A DNA stretch of 64,000 bases. It comes from Alphaproteobacteria bacterium. Lineage in GTDB: Bacteria > Pseudomonadota > Alphaproteobacteria > Micropepsales > Micropepsaceae. How positions within the stretch are numbered: the stretch's first letter is position 1; every line of letters starts with the position of its first letter. Below the pieces are notes generated by a model, which worked only from the letters and a program-made list of their open reading frames with translations, ran no database searches and was not told the origin of the DNA. The stretch lies in the NCBI GenBank assembly GCA_016124635.1, contig WGNJ01000002.1:1-64000 (forward strand). The letters are read 5' to 3'. The position numbers and the translations under genes were made by a program. This document shows positions 27,332 through 36,513 of this stretch, in pieces.

Positions 27332-28399
27332 CTAGCCACATTTCATAGAAGCGCGAAGGCTCTTCGCCTTCTGTACAGTCTCGCCCGTTGAGGAGCCCAT
27401 CGCAGAGAGTCCGTCGACGATCGCCTGCAGAATTGCGCAACTCGACAACGGCTCCTCGTCTTCGACGTCGAACCCCTTGCGCTTGCCCGACCAATTGTAG
27501 CCCGCGCCTTCGATCTCGTGATTCAGAGCCTCGTTGAATGCAGTGATCCGCTCGTGGCCCGTCGACTGCCACGCATACCGAAGCGATATTCCGGCCAAAA
27601 GGTGCTCCACCCACGCGCCTCGCTCGGCGCATAGCCCACCAACGCGCGTGTAACACACTGGACCGGCGCCATCATGCGACTCGTCCAGCGCTCCGTCGTG
27701 GGCACGGTTTTTCAGCTCTTCCACGGTACTGATGTACGTCTGCAGCGCCTTCTTCGCCTCGGGCATATTTTGGAGCCCGCGGTAGGCGTAGCCGACATAC
27801 GCAAGAGCCGTGCCGTTTTCCGGGCGCGATCGAAGCATCGATTGCGCCAAGTCTAAAACGCTTTGGTATTTGTGACCGAGTTGAAGCTCGTGCAGCACGT
27901 TCGCCGCTTTGAGGAACACGTCGTCTTTTGCCTCATTGCTTAGCTTCTGCAAGAGCGCGGTAGTTGCTCCGTTGTTCGCATCGAGCCGTGCGTTCAACGC
28001 AAGTCGTTGCGCTTCGCTCGCCTCAAGGCGATTTGCGAGATCCTGCGTCGCGAACCAAGTGCCTGCCGCGATGAGCGCGCTAACAAAAATGGTGACCAGC
28101 CACTTGCTGCGCGCTTCCGGTGAGATGATCCCGGGAATTGGACCAAGGAACGCCGCAAGCCCGGCGCCAGCCGTCGCCAGAATGGGGCGCAACCAATCGA
28201 TGTCCCAAAGAGCGACACACAGGAAGAGAATGGACGCGACGGCAAGCAGGGTCACCGCTGACGCGAGATTCAGATATCGCGCTGTGTGCTTGCGGATGGA
28301 AGCATTCACGCGCTTGAAAAGCGACGCTGACGGCGCGGCCATCGGTGCACCGGGTGCCGCTCCAGTCCCATTGTCCACCACCGGATCCATACTGCTCAT
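27332..28399 (-). CDS. Membrane protein with tetratricopeptide-like repeats, unknown function
   Basis: A 355-residue protein with two membrane helices (about residues 43-65 and 70-90) and a third hydrophobic stretch (WLVTIFVSALIAAGTWF, about 100-120). A coiled coil follows (ANRLEASEAQRLALNARLD), then a TPR-like helical region (about 165-235: DVFLKAANVLHELQLGHKYQ, ALAYVGYAYRGLQNMPEAKK). The C-terminal ~120 residues hold five Cys. No specific family recognised. Codon use is a little less GC-biased than in neighbours, so it may be accessory. ATG 28390 is an alternative start. Confidence 0.65.
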   Translation of the reverse strand: MSSMDPVVDNGTGAAPGAPMAAPSASLFKRVNASIRKHTARYLNLASAVTLLAVASILFLCVALWDIDWLRPILATAGAGLAAFLGPIPGIISPEARSKWLVTIFVSALIAAGTWFATQDLANRLEASEAQRLALNARLDANNGATTALLQKLSNEAKDDVFLKAANVLHELQLGHKYQSVLDLAQSMLRSRPENGTALAYVGYAYRGLQNMPEAKKALQTYISTVEELKNRAHDGALDESHDGAGPVCYTRVGGLCAERGAWVEHLLAGISLRYAWQSTGHERITAFNEALNHEIEGAGYNWSGKRKGFDVEDEEPLSSCAILQAIVDGLSAMGSSTGETVQKAKSLRASMKCG

Positions 28400-28584
28400 T
28401 TGTGAGCGCCCGCATGACGACAGCAGGAGGCTACGTCGGGTAGAGCGACCGTCTCAAGAAACCGCTCGGTAACACTGGAGAAAACTTTGCACCGAGGTCG
28501 GGCCGGTTAACGCATAAGTCCGGCGCGCACAGCGACGACCTACGTCTGCCGTTCTGCTGGCAAATCGTGGCAAGCAGAGCCGTC

Positions 28585-29100
28585 CTAGCGGCCGGTTCTT
28601 CCGGCGGACTTTTGCATCGCGTTGGATGAAGACGACACAACGCTGAGGTCGCGCTTCGGATCGAATGCCGCGCGTTGCTGCTCGGGCTTCGCAACGACCT
28701 CCGCGAGCGGGTCGGCCGAATGGCGAGAATTGCCTTCGAAGAAGGCGCCGGCTTCAACTGCGAGCGCTTCGTGCAGAACCGTGCCTTCGACGTGGCAGGT
28801 GCCGGCAAGGGAAACCTTGCGCGCGCGGATCGAGCCTTTGACGCGGCCGCGGACTGTCACGCTCTCCGCAACGACATCGCCCTCAAAGCTCGCCTTCTCG
28901 CCGAGCGTCACCGAGCCAGAGCGAATATCGCCGTCGACGCGGCCGTCGATTTGAACTTCGCCGGTCGAGGTCAGAGTGCCAACGATGACGAGATCGGTCG
29001 AAATGATCGACGGCGCCGACTTGCCGGAGCGACGCTGGGATTGCGGAACGGGAAGGTTGTCCGACGAACTGCCCTTCCCCTTGTTACCCCTTGCGAACAT
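28585..29100 (-). CDS. Bactofilin
   Basis: A polymer-forming cytoskeletal protein of 171 residues. The central beta-helical bactofilin domain (about residues 30-125) is visible as regular repeats ending in short Gly turns: IVGTLTSTGEVQIDGRVDGD, VTLGEKASFEGDVVAE, VTVRGRVKGSIRA, VSLAGTCHVEGTVLHE. Flanking N- and C-terminal tails are disordered and Ser/Lys-rich, as is usual. In alphaproteobacteria bactofilins localise cell-wall enzymes and affect shape or stalks. ATG 29100 begins MFARGNKGKG; the upstream extension of the frame is not protein-like. Confidence 0.9.
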   Translation of the reverse strand: MFARGNKGKGSSSDNLPVPQSQRRSGKSAPSIISTDLVIVGTLTSTGEVQIDGRVDGDIRSGSVTLGEKASFEGDVVAESVTVRGRVKGSIRARKVSLAGTCHVEGTVLHEALAVEAGAFFEGNSRHSADPLAEVVAKPEQQRAAFDPKRDLSVVSSSSNAMQKSAGRTGR

Positions 29101-29328
29101 GGTGCCTACCTCGAAGATCGCGCAAAGGATGTTGAACCACACTTCGTTGTGGCAATTCCGCCGGTAACCGCGTTTGGGCGATCGGATGGGCGTGATTTGT
29201 CGCTCGCGTTGCACGGAGTCCCCGGTTCAGTGGCCTCGTGCATCGAGCATCAGCACTACATCTACGCGTTGGCGGAGTTCCTATCGCTATAGCTGGGCGA
29301 AGGTCACGTTCGATGACCGGCGCGTCCG

Positions 29329-31542
29329 TCACAAGAAGCTCTGCGGATCGACGTCGAGTGTGAGGCCGATGCCCGCCGGAAGCTTCGGTGTCCCAAGCCA
29401 CGCCTTGAGATAGGCCTGCATGTTAACGCTACGCTCGGCGTGAACCGCGATCCGCATCCGGCTCTGGCCGCGGATCATCGCGAGCGGTGCAGGCGCCGGT
29501 CCCCAGACTTGCACGCCATGCGCGACCGGTGCCGCAGCAACCAGCGCTTCGCCGGCTTCGCGAACCTGTTGCTCCTTCCAGCCCGAAAGCACGATCGCCG
29601 CTAGCCTCGCAAATGGTGGTAGCCCGCCGGCTTCGCGCTTGCCCGCCTCTGCTCGGTAGAAGGCATCGCGGTCGCCCGACGCGATCGCCTTCAGCACGGG
29701 ATGCTGAGGATCGGTCGTTTGAACGAGCACGCGGCCAGGCCGATCCGCACGCCCCGCCCTGCCGGCCACTTGGTGCAACAACTGAAATGTTCGCTCGCGC
29801 GCGCGAATGTCGGCGCCTTCGAGCCCCATATCACCGTCGACCACGCCGACGAGTGTCAGCATCGGGAAGTTATGCCCCTTCGCCATGATTTGCGTACCGA
29901 TCAAAATGTCCACGGCGTGATCGGCAACGGACTCAATGGCGGCTTGAATCTGACGCGGCCCACCCATCGTATCGCTCGAAGCGATGGCGATACGCGCGCC
30001 GGGAAATTTGATCTTCGCTTCTTCCTCGACGCGCTCGACGCCGGGTCCGCAGGCGATGAACGACTTGGTCGCCTTGCACTCCGGGCATTCCGCCGGGATG
30101 TTGCGCTCGTTCCCGCAATGGTGACAAACCAACTTCTTGCGATAACGGTGCTCGACCATCCACGCCGAACAGCTGCGGCAGGTGATCTTGTGCCCACACG
30201 CCTTGCACAGCGTCAGCGGCGCGAACCCGCGTCGGTTCAAGAACAACATCACCTGTTCTTTCTGTGCGAGCACGTCACGTACGGCTTGCGTCAGCGTCGG
30301 TGAAAGGAATTCTCCGGCGGCCATCTCCTCCCGCTTGAGATCGATGAGCGACGCCGTGGGCAGCGTCGCCTTTCCGTGCCGCTCCGGTAGTTTGAGGTGC
30401 GCGTAGCGACCGCTCTCCGCGTTGATCCACGTCTCGAGAGACGGCGTCGCAGACGCCAACACGACTGGACAATTTTCCATTCGTGCGCGCACGACGGCCA
30501 TGTCGCGCGCGTGATAGATCACGCCGTCTTCCTGCTTGAAGGCGCTGTCGTGTTCTTCGTCCACGACGATGAGCCCAAGCTCTTTGAACGGTAGAAACAG
30601 CGCCGAACGGGCACCCACGACAACGCGAATCTCGCCGTTCATCACGTGGCGCCAATTTCGCCGCCGCTGCGCTTGCGTAAGATCGGAATGCCACTCGGCG
30701 GGTCGCGCGCCGAACCGCTTCGCGAAGCGCTCCAAGAACTGCACCGTGAGCGCGATCTCGGGCAGAAGGATCAGTGCCTGACGGCCCGCCTGCATCGCGG
30801 CGGCGACGGCCTCGAAGTACGTTTCCGTTTTTCCGGACCCCGTTACACCGTCGAGCAGCGCGGCTGAGAATGTGTGCGCTTGCACGGCCTTGACCATGTG
30901 TACGGCGGCTCTCGACTGCGCGTCCGACAGGACCGGACCGACAAACGCCGGATCCGGTTGCGGCCCCGGGCCGAGCGGCGGCAGCAGGACTTCTTCGAGC
31001 AAGCCTGTTTTCACCATGCTCCGCACAACTTGCGAGGTGACGCCGGTCGCTTCGACGAACTCGCTGACCCGCCGCGCCATGCCGTCGTCGGCAACCGCGA
31101 GCACACGCTTGCGAGCCTCGGTCAGGCGCGCCGGGTGCACGTTCAGCGTCGAACGGCGGAAGGCGATCCGCGGCTTCTCGGACTCGAGCGCGTCGGGCAC
31201 GCGCAGCACCAGATCGATCACCGAACCCACGGGTGCAATCACGTAGTTTGCCACCCAGGCGATGACCCGCAGCAACTCCTCCTTGAGCGGCGGCACATCG
31301 AAATGATGCGCAACCGATTTGAGCCGTGCCTGATCGAGCACGCCTTCGCCGGCGCCCCACACGACCCCCAAGCACGTACCCGATTTCCCCAGCGGAACCT
31401 CGACGATGTCGCCGCGTTGCAGGGTCATGCCCTCGGGCACGCGGTAGTCGAGCGGCTTCAGCGGCCGCGGCACAACCACCGCGACACTCGAATGCGCTGT
31501 GAATTGTTCAGCAGGCACTAGCTGTTCAGGCGCGAGTCGCAT
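29329..31542 (-). CDS. priA: Primosomal protein N' (replication restart helicase)
   Basis: ATP-dependent 3'-5' helicase that reloads the replisome at stalled forks. It has 737 residues. The N-terminal DNA-binding domain starts [19 protein letters not shown]; Walker A is [16 protein letters not shown]; the DEEH box is [14 protein letters not shown]; the zinc-binding Cys cluster is [13 protein letters not shown] followed by CHHCGNERN and CPECKATKS (eight Cys). [16 protein letters not shown] lies in helicase motif VI. Divergent from the aldolase gene across about 40 bases. Confidence 0.96.
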   Translation of the reverse strand: MRLAPEQLVPAEQFTAHSSVAVVVPRPLKPLDYRVPEGMTLQRGDIVEVPLGKSGTCLGVVWGAGEGVLDQARLKSVAHHFDVPPLKEELLRVIAWVANYVIAPVGSVIDLVLRVPDALESEKPRIAFRRSTLNVHPARLTEARKRVLAVADDGMARRVSEFVEATGVTSQVVRSMVKTGLLEEVLLPPLGPGPQPDPAFVGPVLSDAQSRAAVHMVKAVQAHTFSAALLDGVTGSGKTETYFEAVAAAMQAGRQALILLPEIALTVQFLERFAKRFGARPAEWHSDLTQAQRRRNWRHVMNGEIRVVVGARSALFLPFKELGLIVVDEEHDSAFKQEDGVIYHARDMAVVRARMENCPVVLASATPSLETWINAESGRYAHLKLPERHGKATLPTASLIDLKREEMAAGEFLSPTLTQAVRDVLAQKEQVMLFLNRRGFAPLTLCKACGHKITCRSCSAWMVEHRYRKKLVCHHCGNERNIPAECPECKATKSFIACGPGVERVEEEAKIKFPGARIAIASSDTMGGPRQIQAAIESVADHAVDILIGTQIMAKGHNFPMLTLVGVVDGDMGLEGADIRARERTFQLLHQVAGRAGRADRPGRVLVQTTDPQHPVLKAIASGDRDAFYRAEAGKREAGGLPPFARLAAIVLSGWKEQQVREAGEALVAAAPVAHGVQVWGPAPAPLAMIRGQSRMRIAVHAERSVNMQAYLKAWLGTPKLPAGIGLTLDVDPQSFL

Positions 31543-31583
31543 GCGTTATGGTCGCACAGGCGATTTGGACGAGGTCAAGAGCC

Positions 31584-32246
31584 ATGAAATTCTTCATCGA
31601 TTCCGCGGACATTGCGGAGCTGAAAAGCGCAGTCTCGACCGGCCTGGTGGATGGCGTAACAACCAACCCCTCCCTTGTCGCCAAAACCGGGCGGAACTTT
31701 GTCGATGCCGTGCGCGAGATTTGCACGTTTGTCGAAGGTCCGGTCAGCGCCGAGGTTGCCGCAACTGACGTTGACGGCATGATCGCCGAAGGCCGCGCCC
31801 TCGCCGCTATCGCCGACAACATTGCGGTCAAAGTACCGCTGACCTGGCCCGGACTACGAGCGTGCAAGACGCTGACCGACGAAGGTTGCATGGTCAACGT
31901 AACGCTTTGCTTCTCGGCCAACCAAGCCCTGCTCGCCGCCAAAGCGGGCGCGACCTTCATCTCGCCCTTCATCGGCCGCCTCGACGATATCGGCAGCGAA
32001 GGTATGGAACTGATCCGCGAGATTCGCGCCATCTACGACAACTACGACTCGATCGAGACCGAGATCCTCGCAGCGTCGATCCGCCACCCGATGCATGTGA
32101 AAGATGCCGCCGTGGCCGGTGCCGATATCGCGACCGTACCGCCCAATATCTTCCATCAGCTCGCACAGCACCCTTTGACCGACAAGGGTCTCGCCGCATT
32201 CCTCAGCGATTGGCAAAAGACCGGCCAGACAATCCCGCGGAAATAA
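31584..32246 (+). CDS. fsa: Fructose-6-phosphate aldolase / transaldolase-like protein
   Basis: A 220-residue member of the small transaldolase family (FSA/TalC/MipB). The Schiff-base Lys is Lys83 in NIAVKVPLT, close to Lys85 of E. coli [24 protein letters not shown] and [12 protein letters not shown] complete the barrel signature. Activity may be fructose-6-phosphate cleavage or transaldolase; the sequence does not settle which. ATG 31584 is chosen, since [13 protein letters not shown] is the conserved start. Between priA and xerC, a common Hyphomicrobiales order. Confidence 0.93.
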   Translation: MKFFIDSADIAELKSAVSTGLVDGVTTNPSLVAKTGRNFVDAVREICTFVEGPVSAEVAATDVDGMIAEGRALAAIADNIAVKVPLTWPGLRACKTLTDEGCMVNVTLCFSANQALLAAKAGATFISPFIGRLDDIGSEGMELIREIRAIYDNYDSIETEILAASIRHPMHVKDAAVAGADIATVPPNIFHQLAQHPLTDKGLAAFLSDWQKTGQTIPRK

Positions 32247-32302
32247 GCGTCGCCACAACTGCAACAACCGAAAATTAATCAGCCCAGCGCCACGCTTAGC
32301 GC

Positions 32303-33211
32303 ATGGACGCAGCGGCAGCATTCAACTCTTGGCGCGAGCAGATGACGCATGGCCGTCGGCTGTCACCGCGCACGGTCGAGGCTTACACGCACGACATCGG
32401 AAAATTCTTGGGTTTCCTAAATGAACATCGCGGCGAAGCGATCGACGATAAAGCGCTAGCCGACGTGAACGCGGCCGATGTCCGCGGCTGGCTCGCGACA
32501 CGCAGACAAGAAGGCCTTGGTCCGCGCGGCGTCGCGCGCGCGGTATCCGCGCTCCGTACGTTCTTCATCTTCCTCGACAAGCATCATGGAATCGAGAACC
32601 AATCGATCCGCCGGGTGAAGCAGCCGAAGCTACCGCCGTCGGTACCGAAGCCGGTCTCAGTCCCCGGCGCCCAAGCGCTTCTTGATGAAGCGGAGCTGAG
32701 CGGCACCGAACCCTGGATCGCCGCACGCAACGTGGCGGTCCTGACGTTGCTCTACGGCGCTGGCTTGCGCATCTCGGAGGCGCTTGGCCTCAACGGCGAA
32801 GACGTCCCACTGCCCGAAACGCTCGTGATAACCGGCAAAGGCAACAAGCAGCGGATTGTGCCGCTGCTGCCGGAGACCCGCGAAGCCGTTGATCGTTTCC
32901 TAGGCTTGGCCCCGTACAAACCCGTACGCGGGGAGCCGCTCTTCAGAGGCGCGCGAGGCAAGCGCCTGCATCCGCGCATTGTCCAAGCGTTGATGCAAAA
33001 TTTGCGTCGGGCGCTCGGTCTGCCTGAGAGCGCGACACCTCACGCCCTGCGCCACGCTTTCGCGACACATCTGCTCGGTGCTGGCGGCGACCTTCGCGCC
33101 ATACAAGAGCTCTTAGGCCATTCCTCGCTGTCGACGACGCAGCGCTATACCGCCGTCGATCAGACCCACCTGCTGAAAGTCTACGAGCAGGCTCATCCTC
33201 GCGCGCGCTAG
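32303..33211 (+). CDS. xerC: Tyrosine recombinase XerC
   Basis: Site-specific recombinase resolving chromosome dimers at dif together with XerD. It has 302 residues: an N-terminal SAM-like DNA-binding domain (LSPRTVEAYTHDIGKFLGFL) and a C-terminal catalytic domain with Arg in AGLRISEALGL, Lys in ITGKGNKQR, HALRHAF (H-x-x-R), LGHSSLSTTQRY (His and the nucleophile Tyr). All catalytic residues are present. Context beside priA and fsa supports a housekeeping Xer protein rather than a phage integrase. The stop shares CTAG with the convergent GNAT gene. Confidence 0.93.
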   Translation: MDAAAAFNSWREQMTHGRRLSPRTVEAYTHDIGKFLGFLNEHRGEAIDDKALADVNAADVRGWLATRRQEGLGPRGVARAVSALRTFFIFLDKHHGIENQSIRRVKQPKLPPSVPKPVSVPGAQALLDEAELSGTEPWIAARNVAVLTLLYGAGLRISEALGLNGEDVPLPETLVITGKGNKQRIVPLLPETREAVDRFLGLAPYKPVRGEPLFRGARGKRLHPRIVQALMQNLRRALGLPESATPHALRHAFATHLLGAGGDLRAIQELLGHSSLSTTQRYTAVDQTHLLKVYEQAHPRAR

Positions 33212-33666
33212 GCATCCTGCCTGAGCAGCAACCAACGAATGCCATGGTCGTCGCCGCTGTCGCGCTCGATGAAGCCGAGGGCTTTGTAAAACGCGAGCGC
33301 GCGGCTGTTCGGTTCGTCCACTTTGAGCGCGAGCGGTCCGCGCACGTCCTTCGCAACATGAGCGAGCAAAGCCGTGCCGACACCAAGCCCCTGCGCCGGC
33401 ATGTCGACATACAGACAGTGAACGAACCGCTCAGGACGATAGAGCGACAAGATGCCAAGGATCTGGCCGTTCGACTCGGCGACATAGACAGCCTCTTCCT
33501 TCGCGAAACGAAGGAAATCGGTCGCCTTGAACCAATTCTTTGGCCGCCACGAGAACGTCGCGCTCCCGACGCGCTCATAGAGATCGGCGCAAGCCTGGAT
33601 CTCGTCACGCCGGGCACGCCGAATGGAAAGGCTGAGCGTCTTACAAGCCGGCGGCCGAAGCGCCAT
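33208..33666 (-). CDS. GNAT-family N-acetyltransferase
   Basis: A 152-residue GNAT fold protein. The acetyl-CoA pyrophosphate-binding loop is GLGVGTALLAHV, preceded by the beta-4 strand FVHCLYVDMPAQ; the last strand and helix are RALAFYKALGFIERDSG. The acceptor substrate is unknown. ATG 33666 overlaps the lpd stop (TGATG), so it is the coupled last gene of the suc-odh-lpd transcript. Confidence 0.85.
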   Translation of the reverse strand: MALRPPACKTLSLSIRRARRDEIQACADLYERVGSATFSWRPKNWFKATDFLRFAKEEAVYVAESNGQILGILSLYRPERFVHCLYVDMPAQGLGVGTALLAHVAKDVRGPLALKVDEPNSRALAFYKALGFIERDSGDDHGIRWLLLRQDA

Positions 33667-35072
33667 CAGATTTGCATCGACCAGCCGCCGACGGCCTGCG
33701 CCGCCTGGCGGATCGCTTCTGAAAGCGTCGGATGGGCGTGGCTCGTGCGAGCGATATCCTCGGCGGCGGCCGAGAATTCGATGGCGATCGCCGCCTCGCC
33801 GATCATATTGCCCGCGTCGGGGCCGAGAATGTGAACGCCGAGCACGCGGTCCGTCTTGGCATCGGCCAAGATCTTCACAAAGCCTTCCGTCGTGGCGTTC
33901 GCCTTCGCACGCGCATTTGCCGTGAACGGAAACTTGCCGACTTTGTATTGCACGCCGGAAGCTTTGAGCTCCTCCTCGGTATGCCCGACCGAGGCGACCT
34001 CAGGGTACGTGTACACGACAGCCGGAATGGCGTTGTAGTTCACGTGTCCGGCTTGGCCCGCGATGATCTCGGCGACAGCGACGGCTTCGTCTTCCGCCTT
34101 GTGCGCCAGCATCGGCCCTTCGACGACGTCGCCGATCGCATAAATACCCTGCGCCGACGTGCGATAGTGCTTGTCGATCGGAATGCGGCCCTTGTTGTCG
34201 GGTTTAATGCCGACGCGCTCCAACCCTAGGCCCTCCGTGTACGGCCGCCGGCCGATCGCCGACAGCACGACATCAGCTTCGATCACTTCGCGCGCGCCGC
34301 CTTGCGCCGGCTCAACAATCACTTGCAGCACGCCCGCTTTGCGATCGATCCCGGCGACACGGGCGCCGAGTTTGAACAGGATGCCTTGCTTCGTCAAAAG
34401 GCGCTGGAATTGCTTGGCGATCTCGCCGTCGAGCCCTGGCGTTATGCGGTCCAGAAATTCGACGACGGTGACGTTAGCGCCGAGACGCCGCCACACCGAC
34501 CCCATCTCGAGCCCTATGTAGCCCGCGCCGACGACAACCAGCCGCCCCGGCACCTTCGGCAGCGACAGTGCGCCGGTCGACGATACCACCGTCTTCTCGT
34601 CGATCGAGACACCCGGCAGCGGCGTGGGCTCCGAGCCGGTCGCGATCACGATGTTCTTCGTCTCGACTTGGCGCAGTCCGCCGCCGTTCAAGCGCAGATC
34701 GACGCGATTGTTGGTGCCGATCACGCCGGCCCCGACGACATAGTCGACCTTATTTTTGCGCAGCAGATATTCAACGCCCTTGGTGAGCTGATCGACGGTC
34801 TTATCCTTGTGCGCCATCATCCCGGGCAGATCGAGATTGATGCCTTTGAGCTTGATGCCGAGATTGACGAAGTTATGCGTGGCCTCCTCAAACAGCTCGG
34901 ACGCATGCAGCAACGCCTTCGATGGAATGCAGCCGATGTTCAAGCATGTGCCGCCCAGCGTTCCGCGCTTGTCGACGCACAGCGTCTTCTTGCCGAGTTG
35001 GCCAAGCCTGATGGCGGCGTTGTAGCCGCCGGGGCCGCCGCCGATGACGACGGCATCATAAGAATCGGTCAT
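33666..35072 (-). CDS. lpd: Dihydrolipoyl dehydrogenase (E3)
   Basis: FAD enzyme that reoxidises dihydrolipoamide with NAD in the 2-oxoglutarate dehydrogenase complex, 468 residues. The FAD-binding motif is VVIGGGPGGYNAA; the redox-active disulfide is GGTCLNIGCIPSK; the NAD motif is VVVGAGYIGLEMG; the FAD motif near YAIGDVVEGPMLAHKAEDE and the catalytic His-Glu pair in SHAHPTLSEAIRQAA are present. It lies 11 bases after odhB, so it is dedicated to this complex. Confidence 0.97.
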   Translation of the reverse strand: MTDSYDAVVIGGGPGGYNAAIRLGQLGKKTLCVDKRGTLGGTCLNIGCIPSKALLHASELFEEATHNFVNLGIKLKGINLDLPGMMAHKDKTVDQLTKGVEYLLRKNKVDYVVGAGVIGTNNRVDLRLNGGGLRQVETKNIVIATGSEPTPLPGVSIDEKTVVSSTGALSLPKVPGRLVVVGAGYIGLEMGSVWRRLGANVTVVEFLDRITPGLDGEIAKQFQRLLTKQGILFKLGARVAGIDRKAGVLQVIVEPAQGGAREVIEADVVLSAIGRRPYTEGLGLERVGIKPDNKGRIPIDKHYRTSAQGIYAIGDVVEGPMLAHKAEDEAVAVAEIIAGQAGHVNYNAIPAVVYTYPEVASVGHTEEELKASGVQYKVGKFPFTANARAKANATTEGFVKILADAKTDRVLGVHILGPDAGNMIGEAAIAIEFSAAAEDIARTSHAHPTLSEAIRQAAQAVGGWSMQI

Positions 35073-35083
35073 GGGAAGGCGTC

Positions 35084-36457
35084 TTAGAGTTCGAGGATCA
35101 TTCGTTCAGGTGCTTCGAGAAATTCCTTCACGCGCACCAAGAAAGTAACCGCTTCGCGCCCGTCGACAAGGCGATGGTCGTAGGAGAGCGCCAGATACAT
35201 CATCGGACGGATTTCGACCTTGCCGTCGACCACGATCGGGCGCTGCTGAATCTTGTGCATGCCCAAAATGCCGGATTGCGGCACGTTGAGGATCGGCGTC
35301 GACATCAGCGAACCGTAAACCCCGCCGTTCGAAACCGTGAACGTTCCGCCTTGCAATTCTTCAAGCTTGATCTTGTTCTCGCGTGCCCGCGCCCCGAAAT
35401 CGTTGATCGCGCGCTCGATGTCGGCGAACGAGATCTGGTCCGCGTCACGCAGCACCGGCACGACAAGGCCGCGGTCCGTGCCGACGGCGACGCCGATGTC
35501 GTAATAGTTCTTGTAGACGATCTCCTCGCCCTCGATTTCTGCGTTGACCGAGGGGATCTCCTTCAGCGCCATGACGCAGGCTTTGACGAAGAAGCTCATG
35601 AAGCCGAGGCGCACGCCGTAGCGCTTCTCGAACGCATCTTTGTGCTTCGTCCGCAGCCCCATGATCGCGGTCATGTCGGCTTCGTTGAACGTCGTCAGCA
35701 TCGCCGCCGTGTTCTGCGCCTCCTTCAGGCGCAGCGCGATCGTCTTGCGCAGACGCGTCATCGGCACGCGCTCTTCGCGCGTCGCATGCGAACGTCCGGG
35801 CGTGTACACGGGCGGGCGCGGCATCTCCATTGGCGGCGCCGACTCGCGAGGTTGAGGCACCACCGCTTGCTGCGGTTGAGGCTGAGGCGCCTGACGAGGC
35901 TGCTCCGGTTGAATTTGCTGCGGCGTCAATTGCAGCGGCGCAGCCGGTGGCGGCGAGTAGCTTGGCCGTGATGGCTCCGCACCGCGCGCTTCGATGGCGC
36001 TCAGGACATCGCCCTTCGTCACGCGTCCGTCGCGGCCGCTGCCTTGGATCGCCGATTGCAGCAAGTTGTACTCTTCGGCGATTTTACGCGCCGCGGGGCT
36101 GAGCGACGGCTGCTGCAGTCCTTGCGACCGGGAGGTTGGTTGCGGTGCGCTCGATGCCGCGCGGCCGTTACCCGATCGCGCTGCCGGCTGCGGGCGCGGC
36201 GGCGCCGCTGCAGCGCCGGCGCCTTCGCCGATCGTACCAAGAACGCTACCGACCGCCGTCGTTGCGCCGGCCTGCACGCGTATCTCGGAAAGCACGCCGG
36301 CGCTCGGCGCGGGCACTTCGACCGTCACCTTGTCCGTCTCGAGCTCGACGAGGGGCTCGTCGACGGCAACCGCTTCGCCGGGTTTCTTCAACCACTTGGC
36401 GACGGTCGCCTCCGTCACGGATTCGCCCAGGGCAGGAACGCGAATATCAATGGCCAT
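35084..36457 (-). CDS. sucB: Dihydrolipoyllysine succinyltransferase (E2 of 2-oxoglutarate dehydrogenase)
   Basis: Core of the 2-oxoglutarate dehydrogenase complex, 457 residues. One lipoyl domain (lipoyl Lys in [11 protein letters not shown], residue ~43), an Ala/Pro linker, a peripheral subunit-binding domain ([18 protein letters not shown], near 125), a very Gln/Pro-rich second linker (about 180-220), and the catalytic domain ending in [15 protein letters not shown] with the catalytic His. [21 protein letters not shown] is typical of succinyltransferases. The Gln-rich linker ([17 protein letters not shown]) is longer than usual. Confidence 0.96.
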   Translation of the reverse strand: MAIDIRVPALGESVTEATVAKWLKKPGEAVAVDEPLVELETDKVTVEVPAPSAGVLSEIRVQAGATTAVGSVLGTIGEGAGAAAAPPRPQPAARSGNGRAASSAPQPTSRSQGLQQPSLSPAARKIAEEYNLLQSAIQGSGRDGRVTKGDVLSAIEARGAEPSRPSYSPPPAAPLQLTPQQIQPEQPRQAPQPQPQQAVVPQPRESAPPMEMPRPPVYTPGRSHATREERVPMTRLRKTIALRLKEAQNTAAMLTTFNEADMTAIMGLRTKHKDAFEKRYGVRLGFMSFFVKACVMALKEIPSVNAEIEGEEIVYKNYYDIGVAVGTDRGLVVPVLRDADQISFADIERAINDFGARARENKIKLEELQGGTFTVSNGGVYGSLMSTPILNVPQSGILGMHKIQQRPIVVDGKVEIRPMMYLALSYDHRLVDGREAVTFLVRVKEFLEAPERMILEL

Positions 36458-36513
36458 CGTGCTTGCTCTTCAATCGCTTCGTCGGGGGAGCTGCGCTCGA
36501 GCTCCGTCGTGAA

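Noticed and set aside
29101..29328. 105-codon frame in the priA-bactofilin spacer
   Set aside because: Arg/Thr/His-rich shadow without ribosome site; no recognisable protein.
32303..33211. Tyrosine recombinase as a sign of a mobile element
   Set aside because: Its context (priA, fsa) and sequence fit housekeeping XerC; no att repeats, tRNA or phage genes nearby.
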